Source: a bacterium
GTDB taxonomy: Bacteria > Bdellovibrionota_C > UBA2361 > SZUA-149
Assembly (NCBI GenBank): GCA_003230795.1
Contig: QIGM01000289.1
Coordinates: 1 to 13,543 of the forward strand
Length of the DNA: 13,543 nucleotides
Direction of reading: 5' to 3'
Below the pieces are notes generated by a model. That model saw only the letters and a list, made by a program, of their open reading frames with translations, was not told where the DNA came from and searched no databases. The translations under genes and the position numbers were made by a program. Of this stretch, positions 1 to 7,612 are shown piece by piece; position 1 is the stretch's first letter; the number at the start of each line of letters is the position of its first letter.

Positions 1-255
1 GCTCTTTACGATACCACTTATTCTTATGACCTCCTCAATTTGCTCTGTGCTCACTTCGGAGACGCGAAGCCCGATGTGTTTGGCAGTCTCGGGTGAAACC
101 GTACGAGGTGCGTCGAGGTCGTATTCGCCAACCTCTTCATGGCCTTCGTGAGCAAGCGCGAGCGAAGCTGAGCACGAAACCCCAACAAGCAGGGCAATCG
201 CTATGCTTGTATGGCTGAAGGACAGCCGAAAGAATCTCCATTTATCAAATGCCAT
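1..255 (-). CDS. RND efflux periplasmic adaptor (CusB/CzcB-like), N-terminal part only
   Basis: The reading frame opens with ATG at 255-253 and stays open to the left edge (85 codons), so only the N-terminus is present. Upstream of the ATG, the minus strand reads GGGAGGTG with a 5-base gap, a strong ribosome binding site. Residues 10-35 form a basic-then-hydrophobic signal peptide, most simply cleaved after an Ala-Leu-Ala at 33-35. A His/Glu-rich stretch (HEGHEE) follows, as is common in heavy-metal efflux adaptors. Residues 50-85 (APRTVSPETAKHIGLRV, then a beta-strand ending in SGIVKS) match the start of the HlyD/CusB barrel, where the family reads 'lsp..ak.iGl....v......i...G.v'. Adaptors of this family link an inner-membrane RND pump to a TolC-like outer-membrane channel. 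The pump and channel genes would lie outside the window. The family is fairly safe; metal specificity is inferred only from the His-rich start. Confidence 0.75.
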   Translation of the reverse strand, partial: MAFDKWRFFRLSFSHTSIAIALLVGVSCSASLALAHEGHEEVGEYDLDAPRTVSPETAKHIGLRVSEVSTEQIEEVIRISGIVKS

Positions 256-803
256 TCTGACACCTCCCAATCGAATTTAAATGTACACTGCTTGCCCGCT
301 GCCGTTCCGCGCAGGGGTCGAGACAAGTTGGAGGCAGCAAAATACCCCTCAACAATTAGATGAGAACGAAGGGAGGCGCGTTAGCGGCGACGGAAAGGGA
401 GATGATGTTTCGGTGTTGCTCAGGGCGCGGAGGGTCGGATCCCGGCAATTCCCTGTTATGAAATGAAAAACTGTTATGAAATGAAAAAAGCGAGAGAAAA
501 GCTACAGAGTGTGTTGGGATTTTCGCGAAACCATCGAGAGAGGTCCATAGTGGATCAATGTTCTCTATAAGCATAGATAATCTACCGGCTAGGTAAGCGT
601 TCAGGTGGGTAAGAGAATTCTGCAAGAACGAACCATGAATCACCCAGCTCCCTTACGCAAAAGTAGACCTGCTCGATCTCTTCCGTGATCTCTATCTCTC
701 GATAAGCACTAGATTAGGGGTTCTGCGGTTAAAATATCAAATAAAAATGAAGTAAATACACTTTCCAATCGCGGATTTGCGCAAAACCTGCTAATATACT
801 CGA
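256..803. other. Gene-poor intergenic region
   Basis: This stretch separates the leftward adaptor gene from the rightward ATPase. Short open frames on both strands (for example 281-466 plus and 356-643 minus) have no recognisable domain, no good ribosome binding site and low-complexity composition, so I do not call them. It holds an exact 18-bp tandem repeat at 453-488 and should contain the promoter of the adaptor gene. I see no RNA gene and no clear promoter. Confidence 0.6.
453..488. repeat. Exact tandem duplication of an 18-bp unit
   Basis: The unit CTGTTATGAAATGAAAAA occurs at 453-470 and again at 471-488 with no mismatch. It lies in non-coding sequence. It is probably a replication-slippage duplication; only two copies are present, and I see no link to a gene. 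Confidence 0.9.
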
Positions 804-1970
804 ATGATTACTCGAATTTTAACAAAAGAGCTCAAGTCGCTTGCCGCGCAATACCGAGTTGTTACCGTAATCGGACCTCGACAAGCCGGCAAATCGACGA
901 TCTGCAAACTGGCTTTTCCGGAAAAACCGCTAGTAAACCTAGAAGATCCAGAAACTAGAGCGCTTGCGGTGTATGATCCAAAGGGCCTATTAGAACAACA
1001 CAAAGACGGTTGCTTCATCGATGAAATACAAAGGGTTCCTGAGCTTCTCTCATACATTCAAACAATTGTAGATAGAGATCAAAAAGCTGGGTAGTTTATT
1101 CTCTCCGGCAGTCATCAATCATCTCTCATAAATTCTATTTCTCAATCCCTTGCTGGAAGAACTGCAATCGTTAAGCTGCTTGCACTCTCGCAGGAAGAGA
1201 TCGGTGAGTACAATCAATCCCGTTCGGTAAATGAAATACTTCTCAGAGGATCTTACCCTGAGGTCGTCGCCAAGTCCTTAGACCACTCAAAAGCTTATAG
1301 TTTCTATACTCAGACGTACCTAGAGAAAGATGTTCGTGAAATTCAAGCGATTAAAGACTTATCGGTATTTCAAAATTTCATGGCCCTAATTGCTGGGCGC
1401 TCCGCTAACATTATGAACATCCGCTCAATTAGCAACGACATTGGGATGTCAGAAAACACTGTTAGAAATTGGTTTTCCGTTTTAGAGGCTTCCTTTATTG
1501 CCTTTAGGCTTAAGCCTTACTACAAAAACCTATCTAAAAGGCAAATCAAATCACCTAAACTCTATTTCCACGACACAGGCTTGCTCTGTTACTTACTCGG
1601 CATCAGAAAAGCCGAGCAGCTACAAAACCACCCAGCAAGGGGTGCAATTTTCGAAACCTATGTTGTCTCAGAAATATTAAAAAATCTCTGGAACAAGGTC
1701 AGAGAATCCAATTTGTATTTTTTTGCCGACAGTGTTGTCGAAATAGATGTAGTCGCTGAAACAAGTAAAGGACTGCTCGCCATAGAAATTAAGTCTTCCG
1801 CCACATTTCGAGATGATTTTCTAAAACAAATCAAAAAAGCCAAAACAAAAATTCCTCTGGCAGAAGAAAGTGCTCTGGTCTATGCCGGTGAGAACACACA
1901 GATAGTCAATGGAACTCAACTAATTGGAGTTAAAAAGCTTTCTTTGCTTGGGGATATGGTGCTTATCTAA
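804..1970 (+). pseudogene. AAA ATPase with DUF4143 domain, interrupted by one in-frame TAG
   Basis: One frame runs from ATG 804 to a stop at 1968-1970 (388 codon positions before the stop), broken only by TAG at 1092-1094 (codon 97). Residues 1-96 carry a Walker A loop (GPRQAGKST, 24-32) and a Walker B strand (CFIDEIQRV, 70-78). The frame resumes directly with FILSGSHQ, the strand that follows in this family. Residues about 210-300 match the DUF4143 middle, including a small winged-helix-like stretch. The C-terminal part has a PD-(D/E)xK-like pattern (VEIDVV, then IEIKSS). Relatives usually have Gln before FILSGS, so a CAG-to-TAG change is the simplest cause. Total length fits the family (about 370-400 residues). 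These ATPases are common accessory genes of unclear role. The upstream stop at 792-794 fixes the start near 804; no ribosome binding site is evident. It could instead be a sequencing error or be read through by an amber suppressor. Confidence 0.8.
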
Positions 1971-2283
1971 TAATTGAGGCTCTTCCAACTTAAGGTCTTA
2001 CTCCCCGTCTTAAACAACACAGCCAGACAAAAGGGTCGAAGAAGACTTTGTCTCCCTAGTCTGTTCTATAGAGTCGCTTAACGATGGCGCTTGTGATTCA
2101 ATCAAGGATTCTTGCGCAAGGTGTTCGCGGTAGAGGAGCAAGCATTCAGCGATTTGTGCGATAGTGGCAAGAGCAGCGCTTTTCGCTTCCTTGCCGCCCC
2201 ACTCACTTGCGCTCGAATCGGCAAAAGCATCCAAACCAAAAAACGCACTACCCAAACCAATACTTCTACCCCAAACTACCCCC
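1971..2283. other. Intergenic region of unclear coding status
   Basis: Between the broken ATPase and the next plus-strand gene lie 313 bases. A minus-strand frame at 2010-2303 stays open, and from an internal ATG at 2285 would encode about 91 residues with a plausible amphipathic helix (KEAKSAALATIAQIAECLLL). It has no recognised domain and no well-placed ribosome binding site. The plus-strand frame of the following gene also extends back to GTG 2164, but with low-complexity Pro/Lys/Ala content. I see no terminator or RNA gene. Confidence 0.4.
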
Positions 2284-2805
2284 ATGCCAGAACCCATCCT
2301 CATAGCCCTAGCGATCTACTTCGCCCTAATCACAATCCTGTCCTCTCTAAAGCCCCGCTACATCCCCGGCAAAGCCATCTACCTCTTTCGCGTCTTCTTT
2401 CCGTCTTGGCGTTTCTACGAAGATATTTGCGAGATGCCGATGCTGTACTACCGAAGCGTAGAACCCGAAGGAGAATGGAAAGAAGCGTGGCAAAAACCAA
2501 AGCGGAGTTGGAAGACGCTGTTTGTAAACCCAGAAGTAAACTACCTCTTTGCCTGCCAAAGCCTACTGAACCAAGTTGAAAACGATGTAAACGAACTTGG
2601 CGAGGCAGAGCACACAGAGTTCGCACGCTCTGTCTCCTACCGCCTCTTGCAAAATTTAGTCTTGTATCAAATGCGCATGCAACGCGAAGGCTCGTTTAAA
2701 CGATATCAGTTCAAGCTAATGGCTGCGAACCAAGGTGTGGAACAACTCGACGACGTACTTATTTCGCCCGTCTACGAGGTCGATGGGCCCAAGGAAGATA
2801 GCTAG
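2284..2805 (+). CDS. Conserved one-helix protein upstream of HTTM-like gene
   Basis: The product has 173 residues from ATG 2284. Residues 4-22 form one hydrophobic helix (N-terminal anchor), followed by a soluble part. The stretch 35-56 (FRVFFPSWRFYEDI, then LYYR) and the later LFVNPEVNYLFACQSLL (79-95) look like a conserved core. I recall similar 'FPSWRF...LYYR' proteins next to HTTM membrane proteins, but cannot name a family. The stop at 2803-2805 is two bases before the ATG of the next gene, so the two are almost certainly co-transcribed and may act together at the membrane. The start is uncertain: ATG 2284 begins just before the helix but lacks a Shine-Dalgarno, while the frame is open back to GTG 2164 through unlikely Pro/Lys-rich sequence. 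The function is unknown. Confidence 0.75.
   Translation: MPEPILIALAIYFALITILSSLKPRYIPGKAIYLFRVFFPSWRFYEDICEMPMLYYRSVEPEGEWKEAWQKPKRSWKTLFVNPEVNYLFACQSLLNQVENDVNELGEAEHTEFARSVSYRLLQNLVLYQMRMQREGSFKRYQFKLMAANQGVEQLDDVLISPVYEVDGPKEDS
2791..2797 (+). promoter_or_regulatory. Ribosome binding site of the HTTM-like gene
   Basis: AAGGAAG lies inside the last codons of the upstream gene, 10 bases before ATG 2808. It supports that start and translational linkage of the pair. Confidence 0.55.
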
Positions 2806-2807
2806 AG

Positions 2808-3593
2808 ATGGATCTTGAACAGGCGCAACGCCTCTCTGAAATTTTAATTGGGCTTGCAGTTCTTTTTCAAAGCATTGAACTCCTGCGCATCGCCCCCTCA
2901 GTAGGTAACTATGGCGTTTGGCGTTGGGAGACACTTCGCGAAGAGTATTCTTTTCTTGGTCCACTGCGCATAGGCTTAGACTTCTTGCTCGGATATCCAA
3001 ACGTAGTCTACTTATTTCTTTCGCGGGCTATTCTCGGATTGCTGCTGACTCTATTCTCGCACTGGATTATTCTCGCTCTCCTGCTCTTCTGCACAATTCT
3101 CATCGCTCTTCGTTGGCGCGGCACCTTCAACGGAGGCAGCGATTATATGAGCATTATCGTACTCGCTGCTCTCTTAATCGCCTCTGCTTCTTCGGAGAAC
3201 TCGGCTTTTCGCTACGGCTGCATCCTCTACATCGGCTTACAAACTACGAGCTCTTATTTCGTCTCTGGCTTTGTAAAACTTCGTAAACAAAATTGGAGAG
3301 CAGGACTCGCTCTGCCTGCATTCTTACGCTCCAGTATCTACCAAGCAAGTCCATGGGTAGATAACTGCGCTCGCAATCGCGCAATGATGCTAATCAGTTC
3401 CTGGGGGATAATACTCTTCGAGCTTTTATTTCCGCTTGCTCTAGTAAGCCCGCAGCTCTGCCTCGGATTTCTCGCGCTGGCAGTTCTGTTTCATTTCGCA
3501 AACTTCTACATTTTCGGATTGAATCGCTTTCTCTTCGCCTGGGCAGCGGCTTATCCGGCGGTTTATTTTTGCAGCTTAGTGCTTAGCGGTTAA
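2808..3593 (+). CDS. HTTM-like (vitamin K-dependent carboxylase-like) multi-pass membrane protein
   Basis: The product has 261 residues, mostly hydrophobic, with about six to eight predicted membrane helices (for example near 8-27, 50-80, 80-100, 115-130, 190-215 and 218-258). The order of conserved pieces fits the HTTM / vitamin K-dependent gamma-carboxylase-like superfamily: an N-terminal SEILIGLAVLFQSIELL, then GVWRWE, a central GSDYMS, the pattern QTTSSYFVSGFVKL...NWRAGLAL, and a C-terminal FHFANFYIFGLNRFLF. Bacterial members are inner-membrane proteins of largely unknown function. It is shorter than animal carboxylases and has only the membrane part. It begins two bases after the upstream gene and ends four bases before the convergent CmoA-like gene. 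The superfamily is likely; any enzymatic activity is not shown. Confidence 0.75.
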   Translation: MDLEQAQRLSEILIGLAVLFQSIELLRIAPSVGNYGVWRWETLREEYSFLGPLRIGLDFLLGYPNVVYLFLSRAILGLLLTLFSHWIILALLLFCTILIALRWRGTFNGGSDYMSIIVLAALLIASASSENSAFRYGCILYIGLQTTSSYFVSGFVKLRKQNWRAGLALPAFLRSSIYQASPWVDNCARNRAMMLISSWGIILFELLFPLALVSPQLCLGFLALAVLFHFANFYIFGLNRFLFAWAAAYPAVYFCSLVLSG

Positions 3594-3605
3594 GTGGCTA
3601 CTTAA
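3590..3605. terminator. Short palindrome over two convergent stop codons
   Basis: TTAAGT (3590-3595) and ACTTAA (3600-3605) flank a GGCT loop. The palindrome covers the TAA of the plus-strand gene and the TAG of the minus-strand gene. The stem is only 6 bp and AT-rich, with no long T-run, so terminator function is doubtful. Confidence 0.3.
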
Positions 3606-4338
3606 TAGCGAGGAATCCTTCGAAGCAGGTATTCTTAGCGATGGTCATCTTGTCAACGAAACCTGCACGCTCGAGCAAATCTAGGTTGCCCTTGGTAGAG
3701 AAAGGCTCAAGCACTCCTTTAAGGCTACGAGACTTACCCACTATTTCCGCTGGGGAATACTGCTGCTCTAGCTTGAATTCCGTGTAGAGCTGAGTAAGCA
3801 GGTCTTGAAAGCGTGCATCGGGTCCACGAACTTTCTCAAAGAGCACAAATGCCCCGCCCCAATTAAGCGTCTGATAAATCTTATCAAAGAGTACTTGTCT
3901 TCTCTTCGGAGGCACGAACTGGACCGTATAGTAGGCCACAATAAAGTCAGCGGGCTGATATTCGAATTCGCAAGCATCAGCCTGGTGAATGATTAGATTC
4001 TTCTGCTCGGCGCAACGCGCACGTGCCTGCTCCACCATTGAGAGCTCTTGATCGATACCGTGAAACTCAGCATTTAAGTCAGCATGTCGCAAAGCCAGCT
4101 CTGAAATAAGGGAGGCGGTTGAACAACCAATCTCGTAACAGCGGGAATCCTCTTGGAGATAAAAATCAGAGAGCTTAAGAATCAATTGATGATTTTTTCG
4201 GTAATCCGGGATGGAACGCTCAGCATGGTCTTCGAATTTCTCACTGACCTCAGCCGAGAAGCGCCAGCGAGCATTGCTGGAGGACAGTCCGTCCCCTACC
4301 AGAGCAAGTTTTCCTGAATTTTGTTCCTTCGACTTCAT
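3598..4338 (-). CDS. cmoA: CmoA-like carboxy-SAM synthase / class I SAM-dependent enzyme
   Basis: The product has 246 residues with a Rossmann-type SAM fold. It follows CmoA along its length: WRF...V...F.DHAERSIPDY (25-46, like the 'W.F...V...F..M..RSVP.Y' of CmoA), SAM-binding loop YEIGCSTASL (68-77), GIDQELSMV (94-102), YTVQFVPPKRRQVLFDKIYQTLNWGGA (split across 137-163), FEK (167-169), and a KSRSLKGV stretch (202-209) at the place of the CmoA Arg that contacts the carboxylate. CmoA converts SAM and prephenate into carboxy-SAM, which CmoB uses to make cmo5U34 in tRNA wobble positions. No cmoB is in the window. The first 20 or so residues extend beyond E. coli CmoA. A generic class I methyltransferase is the main alternative. 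Confidence 0.65.
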   Translation of the reverse strand: MKSKEQNSGKLALVGDGLSSSNARWRFSAEVSEKFEDHAERSIPDYRKNHQLILKLSDFYLQEDSRCYEIGCSTASLISELALRHADLNAEFHGIDQELSMVEQARARCAEQKNLIIHQADACEFEYQPADFIVAYYTVQFVPPKRRQVLFDKIYQTLNWGGAFVLFEKVRGPDARFQDLLTQLYTEFKLEQQYSPAEIVGKSRSLKGVLEPFSTKGNLDLLERAGFVDKMTIAKNTCFEGFLAIK

Positions 4339-4375
4339 TGCGACACCAGCGAGTGGGGAGATAGACCTAGGGAAT

Positions 4376-4405
4376 ATTCTATCAAATTACTGCCTGTATT
4401 TACAA
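4376..4405 (-). promoter_or_regulatory. Possible sigma-70-type promoter for the CmoA-like gene
   Basis: On the minus strand TTGTAA (4405-4400) and TAGAAT (4381-4376) are 18 bases apart, and transcription would start about 30 bases before ATG 4338. The -10 box matches 5 of 6 and the -35 box 4 of 6 of the usual consensus. This is a by-eye match only. Confidence 0.35.
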
Positions 4406-4499
4406 GTCAGGGAAGGCCGCCGCCCTCTACCGATGCGCCTACTCTTTTGCTACTGTACCGCCGACGGGTTAAGCAAGAATCTAGCAACTATCTCCTCTG

Positions 4500-4541
4500 A
4501 TTCGACGATTATTTACTGCCCAGGGGCAGAATCGTCTGAAT
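4500..4541 (+). promoter_or_regulatory. Long interrupted hairpin in the leader of the LapA-TPR gene
   Basis: The outer arms ATTCGACGATT (4500-4510) and AATCGTCTGAAT (4530-4541) pair with one bulged base. Inside sits a second perfect stem, CTGCC (4516-4520) and GGCAG (4525-4529), with a CAGG loop; five unpaired bases remain on the left. The hairpin ends 55 bases before the ATG. It could be an RNA control element, an operator, or a terminator-like barrier; no T-run follows it. Confidence 0.45.
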
Positions 4542-4596
4542 TAGCTTGCGGGACCTGTATTTGCCCTTACTCTCTTTAACTCTCTTTGGAGCACGC

Positions 4597-5934
4597 ATGC
4601 CAGGTAAAATCATTAAGTTACTGATAGTCCTTCTACTCACCGCTATCGTTTCGTACGTCTTCTATCTCAACCCCGCTCCGGCGCAAGTCTTTTACAAGCC
4701 CGCGGGTAGCTGGTCGCTACCAATGGCTTTAATACTGATCACCACCTTCTTTCTAGGCGTGTTAGTCACCGCACTCTTCGCTTTTGTTATTGGCGTTCGC
4801 ATTCAGCTCCATACCTGGAAGATTTCAAAGAAGCACAAGCAGACCATCGACCACCATCAGCTAATCGCCGGAGCGCGCGGTGAGTTAGCATTGAACAATT
4901 TCAACTCTGCACGTGGCTTATTTCAGAAGATCATCAATACCGACCCTGACGATATAGAAGCGCGAGTGTTGCTCGCCGAGACGTATCGTCGAGACGGAGA
5001 GCTTAAGGAAGCGCTGCGAGTGCTTGAGGAAGCAAGAGTCGAAGATAAGAAAAACGTTGAGCTTCTGCTTGCAGCCGCGGAGATAAACGAACAGCTAGGA
5101 AACGACACTGCTGCCTTCGATAATGCGGCAATGGTTCTTAAGCTTTCACCAAAGAACACCTTTGCCTTGAAAAGACTGGTCAGTGACTGCGAACGACTCA
5201 ATCGCTTTGAGGAAGCAGTGACGTATCAAGAGCAATTGCTACGCTTAATCCCTCGAGAAGAGTACGACGAAGAGCAAAAACGCCTCGCTGAACTTGAGCT
5301 ACGAAAAGCCCGCAAGCTTACGCCTAAAGGCAAGCTCGTTGCTGCGCTCGAGGAAATATTAAAGAGGCACCGTGATTTCACAGAAGCCAAAGCCGCGCTT
5401 GCAGCACTTCAATGTGATGCTCTTGAGCTAGATTCTGCGAGCAAGCTTTGGAGCAAATGCTTTGCAGAGAGCGGAGATCCGACCTATCTCGAACGCATTG
5501 CCTCAATGTGGATCCACGCCGATGACCCCTCTCGAGCAGTTGCTAGTGTCCGAAACGCGCTTCTACAGAAAGGACCTAAATCAGATATTGATGTCGCCGC
5601 ACAGGTGTTTTTCATTAGCCTGCTGCTTCGCCTAGAAATAGTTGATGAAGCAAAGTCGGAGTTTGAGAAGCTTCGCAGCGTCTCCCTGGTCGACGATGAA
5701 GTAAGAAAGGCGCACACGGTGATCAAAGCACGCTTGTTACAGAAAGACGGTCGTGAGGACGAGGCGCTAGAGGAGCTACTCACTCAAATTCAAAAAGAGG
5801 GTTTGTTGCTGGGCAAAAGCTCGGTCGGTAAGAATACTCTCGTGAGTGGCCCGCCGGCCCTTGGCTGGCGCGCAAGAGTGAAGAAGAAACTTACGCGCAA
5901 GGAACCACCGTCCCCTTCGCTTTCTACACCCTAA
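4597..5934 (+). CDS. LapA-domain / TPR fusion protein (LapA-LapB-like)
   Basis: The product has 445 residues. Residues 5-24 and 41-66 are two membrane helices around a short loop with YLNPAPAQVFYKP, the layout of LapA (DUF1049). Basic residues follow (68-82), then a series of tetratricopeptide repeats from about 90 to at least 330. Clear repeat pieces are ALNNFNSARGLFQKIINTDP, AETYRRDGELKEALRVLEEA and ALKLSP-like blocks. In E. coli, LapA and LapB are separate neighbours; LapB (YciM) helps FtsH degrade LpxC and so limits LPS synthesis. Here both parts share one chain, but the CxxC...CxxC rubredoxin-like tail of LapB is missing: the C-terminus is basic and Pro/Ser-rich with no Cys. ATG 4597 is chosen because TTGGAG ends 5 bases before it; a TTG at 4546 would lengthen the chain. 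The LPS role is inferred from architecture. Confidence 0.75.
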   Translation: MPGKIIKLLIVLLLTAIVSYVFYLNPAPAQVFYKPAGSWSLPMALILITTFFLGVLVTALFAFVIGVRIQLHTWKISKKHKQTIDHHQLIAGARGELALNNFNSARGLFQKIINTDPDDIEARVLLAETYRRDGELKEALRVLEEARVEDKKNVELLLAAAEINEQLGNDTAAFDNAAMVLKLSPKNTFALKRLVSDCERLNRFEEAVTYQEQLLRLIPREEYDEEQKRLAELELRKARKLTPKGKLVAALEEILKRHRDFTEAKAALAALQCDALELDSASKLWSKCFAESGDPTYLERIASMWIHADDPSRAVASVRNALLQKGPKSDIDVAAQVFFISLLLRLEIVDEAKSEFEKLRSVSLVDDEVRKAHTVIKARLLQKDGREDEALEELLTQIQKEGLLLGKSSVGKNTLVSGPPALGWRARVKKKLTRKEPPSPSLSTP

Positions 5935-5941
5935 CTCGAGA

Positions 5942-5985
5942 GACAAGTGCTGCAGCGCCACGGCTTGTGCAGCGCTTTGTCTTTT
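5942..5985 (+). terminator. Probable Rho-independent terminator after the LapA-TPR gene
   Basis: GACAAGTGCTGCA (5942-5954) pairs with TGCAGCGCTTTGTC (5968-5981) with one bulge and one G-U pair. The loop is 13 bases and TTTT follows at 5982-5985. It starts 7 bases after the stop codon and separates this gene from gpmI. Confidence 0.65.
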
Positions 5986-6025
5986 GCAATGAGCATTCTT
6001 GTATTTAATCGATTATCGGATTCGG

Positions 6026-7612
6026 ATGAACAGTAGTAACGGTAAGCACACGCCCTTCGTTCTCGCTATTCTTGATGGCTTGGGCCTCAATCCCTCAAGC
6101 AGAGGCAATGCGATTCTAGAAGCGAACACACCAACGCTGGATCGATTACTCGCAACTTACCCCAATTCCACCCTCATAACCCACGGCGAACGGGTTGGTT
6201 TACCTGAAGGCCAGATGGGAAACTCCGAAGTCGGGCATATGAATATCGGCGCGGGAAGAGTAGTTGAGCAGGTGCTTACAAGAATCGACCGAGTTGTTCG
6301 TAAAGACGATTTCTCCGAGTGTTCGCCGCTTATTGAAGTGCTCGACGCTACAAAGCAAAACCAAGGCGCTGCCGTTCATTTCATCGGACTGCTCAGCACT
6401 GGCGGTGTGCACAGCCAGCAAAGTCATCTGCTCGCTTTAATCAAAGAGGCTCTACGAAAAGACGTTGAACATGTTTTCGTTCACGCCATCACCGATGGTC
6501 GAGACCGTCCACGTGAGGCCTCTATCGAAGAGCTAGGCCAGTTCGAAGAAGGCCTCGAAGCTCTTCGCAAAGAGTTCCCCACTCAAACACTTCAGATAGC
6601 AAGCGTTATTGGCCGTTATTACGCCATGGATAGGGACAATCGCTGGGAGAGAACCTCTCTTGCCTATAATCTCTTCACTCTCGGAGAAGGTGAAAAGTTC
6701 CCCGACGCCCTCTCAGGAATTCGCGCTCGACACGCCGCGGGACAAACAGATGAATTCATCAAACCAATTCTTATTGACTTCGCAAACTGCTCCCGGTCGA
6801 GCTTACTTGAGGATTTCGATTCAGTCGTCTTTTTCAATTTCCGTGCGGACCGAATGAAACAACTCGTACCCGCCCTAACATTCGATTCGGAAACTTTTAA
6901 AGATTTCGATCGCAGTAAGATTGTCCGTTTTGGGCAAGTGGCCAGTATGACCGAATACGATAAAGACTTTCCAGTTCGCGTTCTCTTTGAACCACCAGTG
7001 ATAAAACAACATTTAGGTGAAGTACTCGCCTCCACTGGACTGCGTCAGCTACGCATCGCAGAAACAGAAAAGTATCCGCACGTGACGTATTTCTTTAACG
7101 GCGGCGTGGACACGGTATTCCCAGGAGAAGAAAGAATTCTCGTCCCCTCTCCGCGCGATGTTGCAACCTATGACCAAAAACCAGAAATGAGTGCCTCAGA
7201 GATTACTGAGCAGCTCCTCACGGTACTGGAGAATGCACAAAGCGATGTCGTCATATTAAACTTCGCAAATTGCGATATGGTTGGCCATACCGGTGACTTC
7301 GAAGCAGCCAAGCATGCCGCAGAAACTGTCGATTCATGTTTAGAAAAAATCCTAGATTGCCTTGACCGCAAGGGAGGAGCCGCGCTCATTATTGCTGACC
7401 ACGGTAACGCCGATCAGATGGTTCAATACGATACCGGAGAGGCCCACACCTATCATACAACACACCCTGTTCCCTGCATCCTCTACGGAGAAGGGCTAAA
7501 GAACGAGACTCTACGAGACGATGGTGCGCTAGAAGATGTCGCACCTACGATTCTCAATGTTCTTAACATCGACGTTCCAACAGAAATGAGCGGAGCTAGT
7601 TTGCTCAAATGA
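6026..7612 (+). CDS. gpmI: 2,3-bisphosphoglycerate-independent phosphoglycerate mutase
   Basis: The product has 528 residues, slightly longer than the usual 510-515. It interconverts 3- and 2-phosphoglycerate in cytosolic glycolysis and gluconeogenesis, using two metal ions (usually Mn) and a phosphoserine intermediate. Visible features are the metal Asp in ILDGLG (Asp17), the catalytic Ser in QMGNSEVGHMNIGAGR (Ser67), HAITDGRDRPREAS in the mutase domain, RYYAMDRDNRWER, then FNFRADRM, the C-terminal metal motifs NCDMVGHTGDFEAAKHA and IADHGNADQM, and THPVPC. All expected motifs are present, so the enzyme should be active. ATG 6026 gives the normal family start; a TTG at 5999 in the same frame is possible but would sit close to the terminator stem. 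ComF follows after 24 bases and probably shares the transcript. A short near-repeat overlaps its 3' end. Confidence 0.95.
   Translation: MNSSNGKHTPFVLAILDGLGLNPSSRGNAILEANTPTLDRLLATYPNSTLITHGERVGLPEGQMGNSEVGHMNIGAGRVVEQVLTRIDRVVRKDDFSECSPLIEVLDATKQNQGAAVHFIGLLSTGGVHSQQSHLLALIKEALRKDVEHVFVHAITDGRDRPREASIEELGQFEEGLEALRKEFPTQTLQIASVIGRYYAMDRDNRWERTSLAYNLFTLGEGEKFPDALSGIRARHAAGQTDEFIKPILIDFANCSRSSLLEDFDSVVFFNFRADRMKQLVPALTFDSETFKDFDRSKIVRFGQVASMTEYDKDFPVRVLFEPPVIKQHLGEVLASTGLRQLRIAETEKYPHVTYFFNGGVDTVFPGEERILVPSPRDVATYDQKPEMSASEITEQLLTVLENAQSDVVILNFANCDMVGHTGDFEAAKHAAETVDSCLEKILDCLDRKGGAALIIADHGNADQMVQYDTGEAHTYHTTHPVPCILYGEGLKNETLRDDGALEDVAPTILNVLNIDVPTEMSGASLLK

Noticed and set aside
281..466. 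Plus-strand 61-codon open frame in the left intergenic region
   Set aside because: No ribosome binding site, no domain, and composition typical of chance frames; it also runs into the 18-bp tandem repeat.
356..643. Minus-strand 95-codon open frame
   Set aside because: It contains the duplicated 18-bp unit as repeated Phe/Ser/His residues and shows no protein-like pattern.
795..800. TATACT as -10 box of the broken ATPase
   Set aside because: It is only 3 bases before the ATG and has no -35 box at a usable distance.
1380..1970. Separate gene starting at ATG 1380
   Set aside because: The frame is continuous with 804-1091 apart from one TAG, and conserved family sequence lies between 1095 and 1380, so this is the back part of one broken gene.
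2164..2283. N-terminal extension of the one-helix protein from GTG 2164
   Set aside because: The extra 40 residues are low-complexity Ala/Pro/Lys/Ser and would place the membrane anchor in the middle of the chain.
4546..4596. TTG start for the LapA-TPR protein
   Set aside because: ATG 4597 has a well-spaced GGAG and gives the normal LapA N-terminus.
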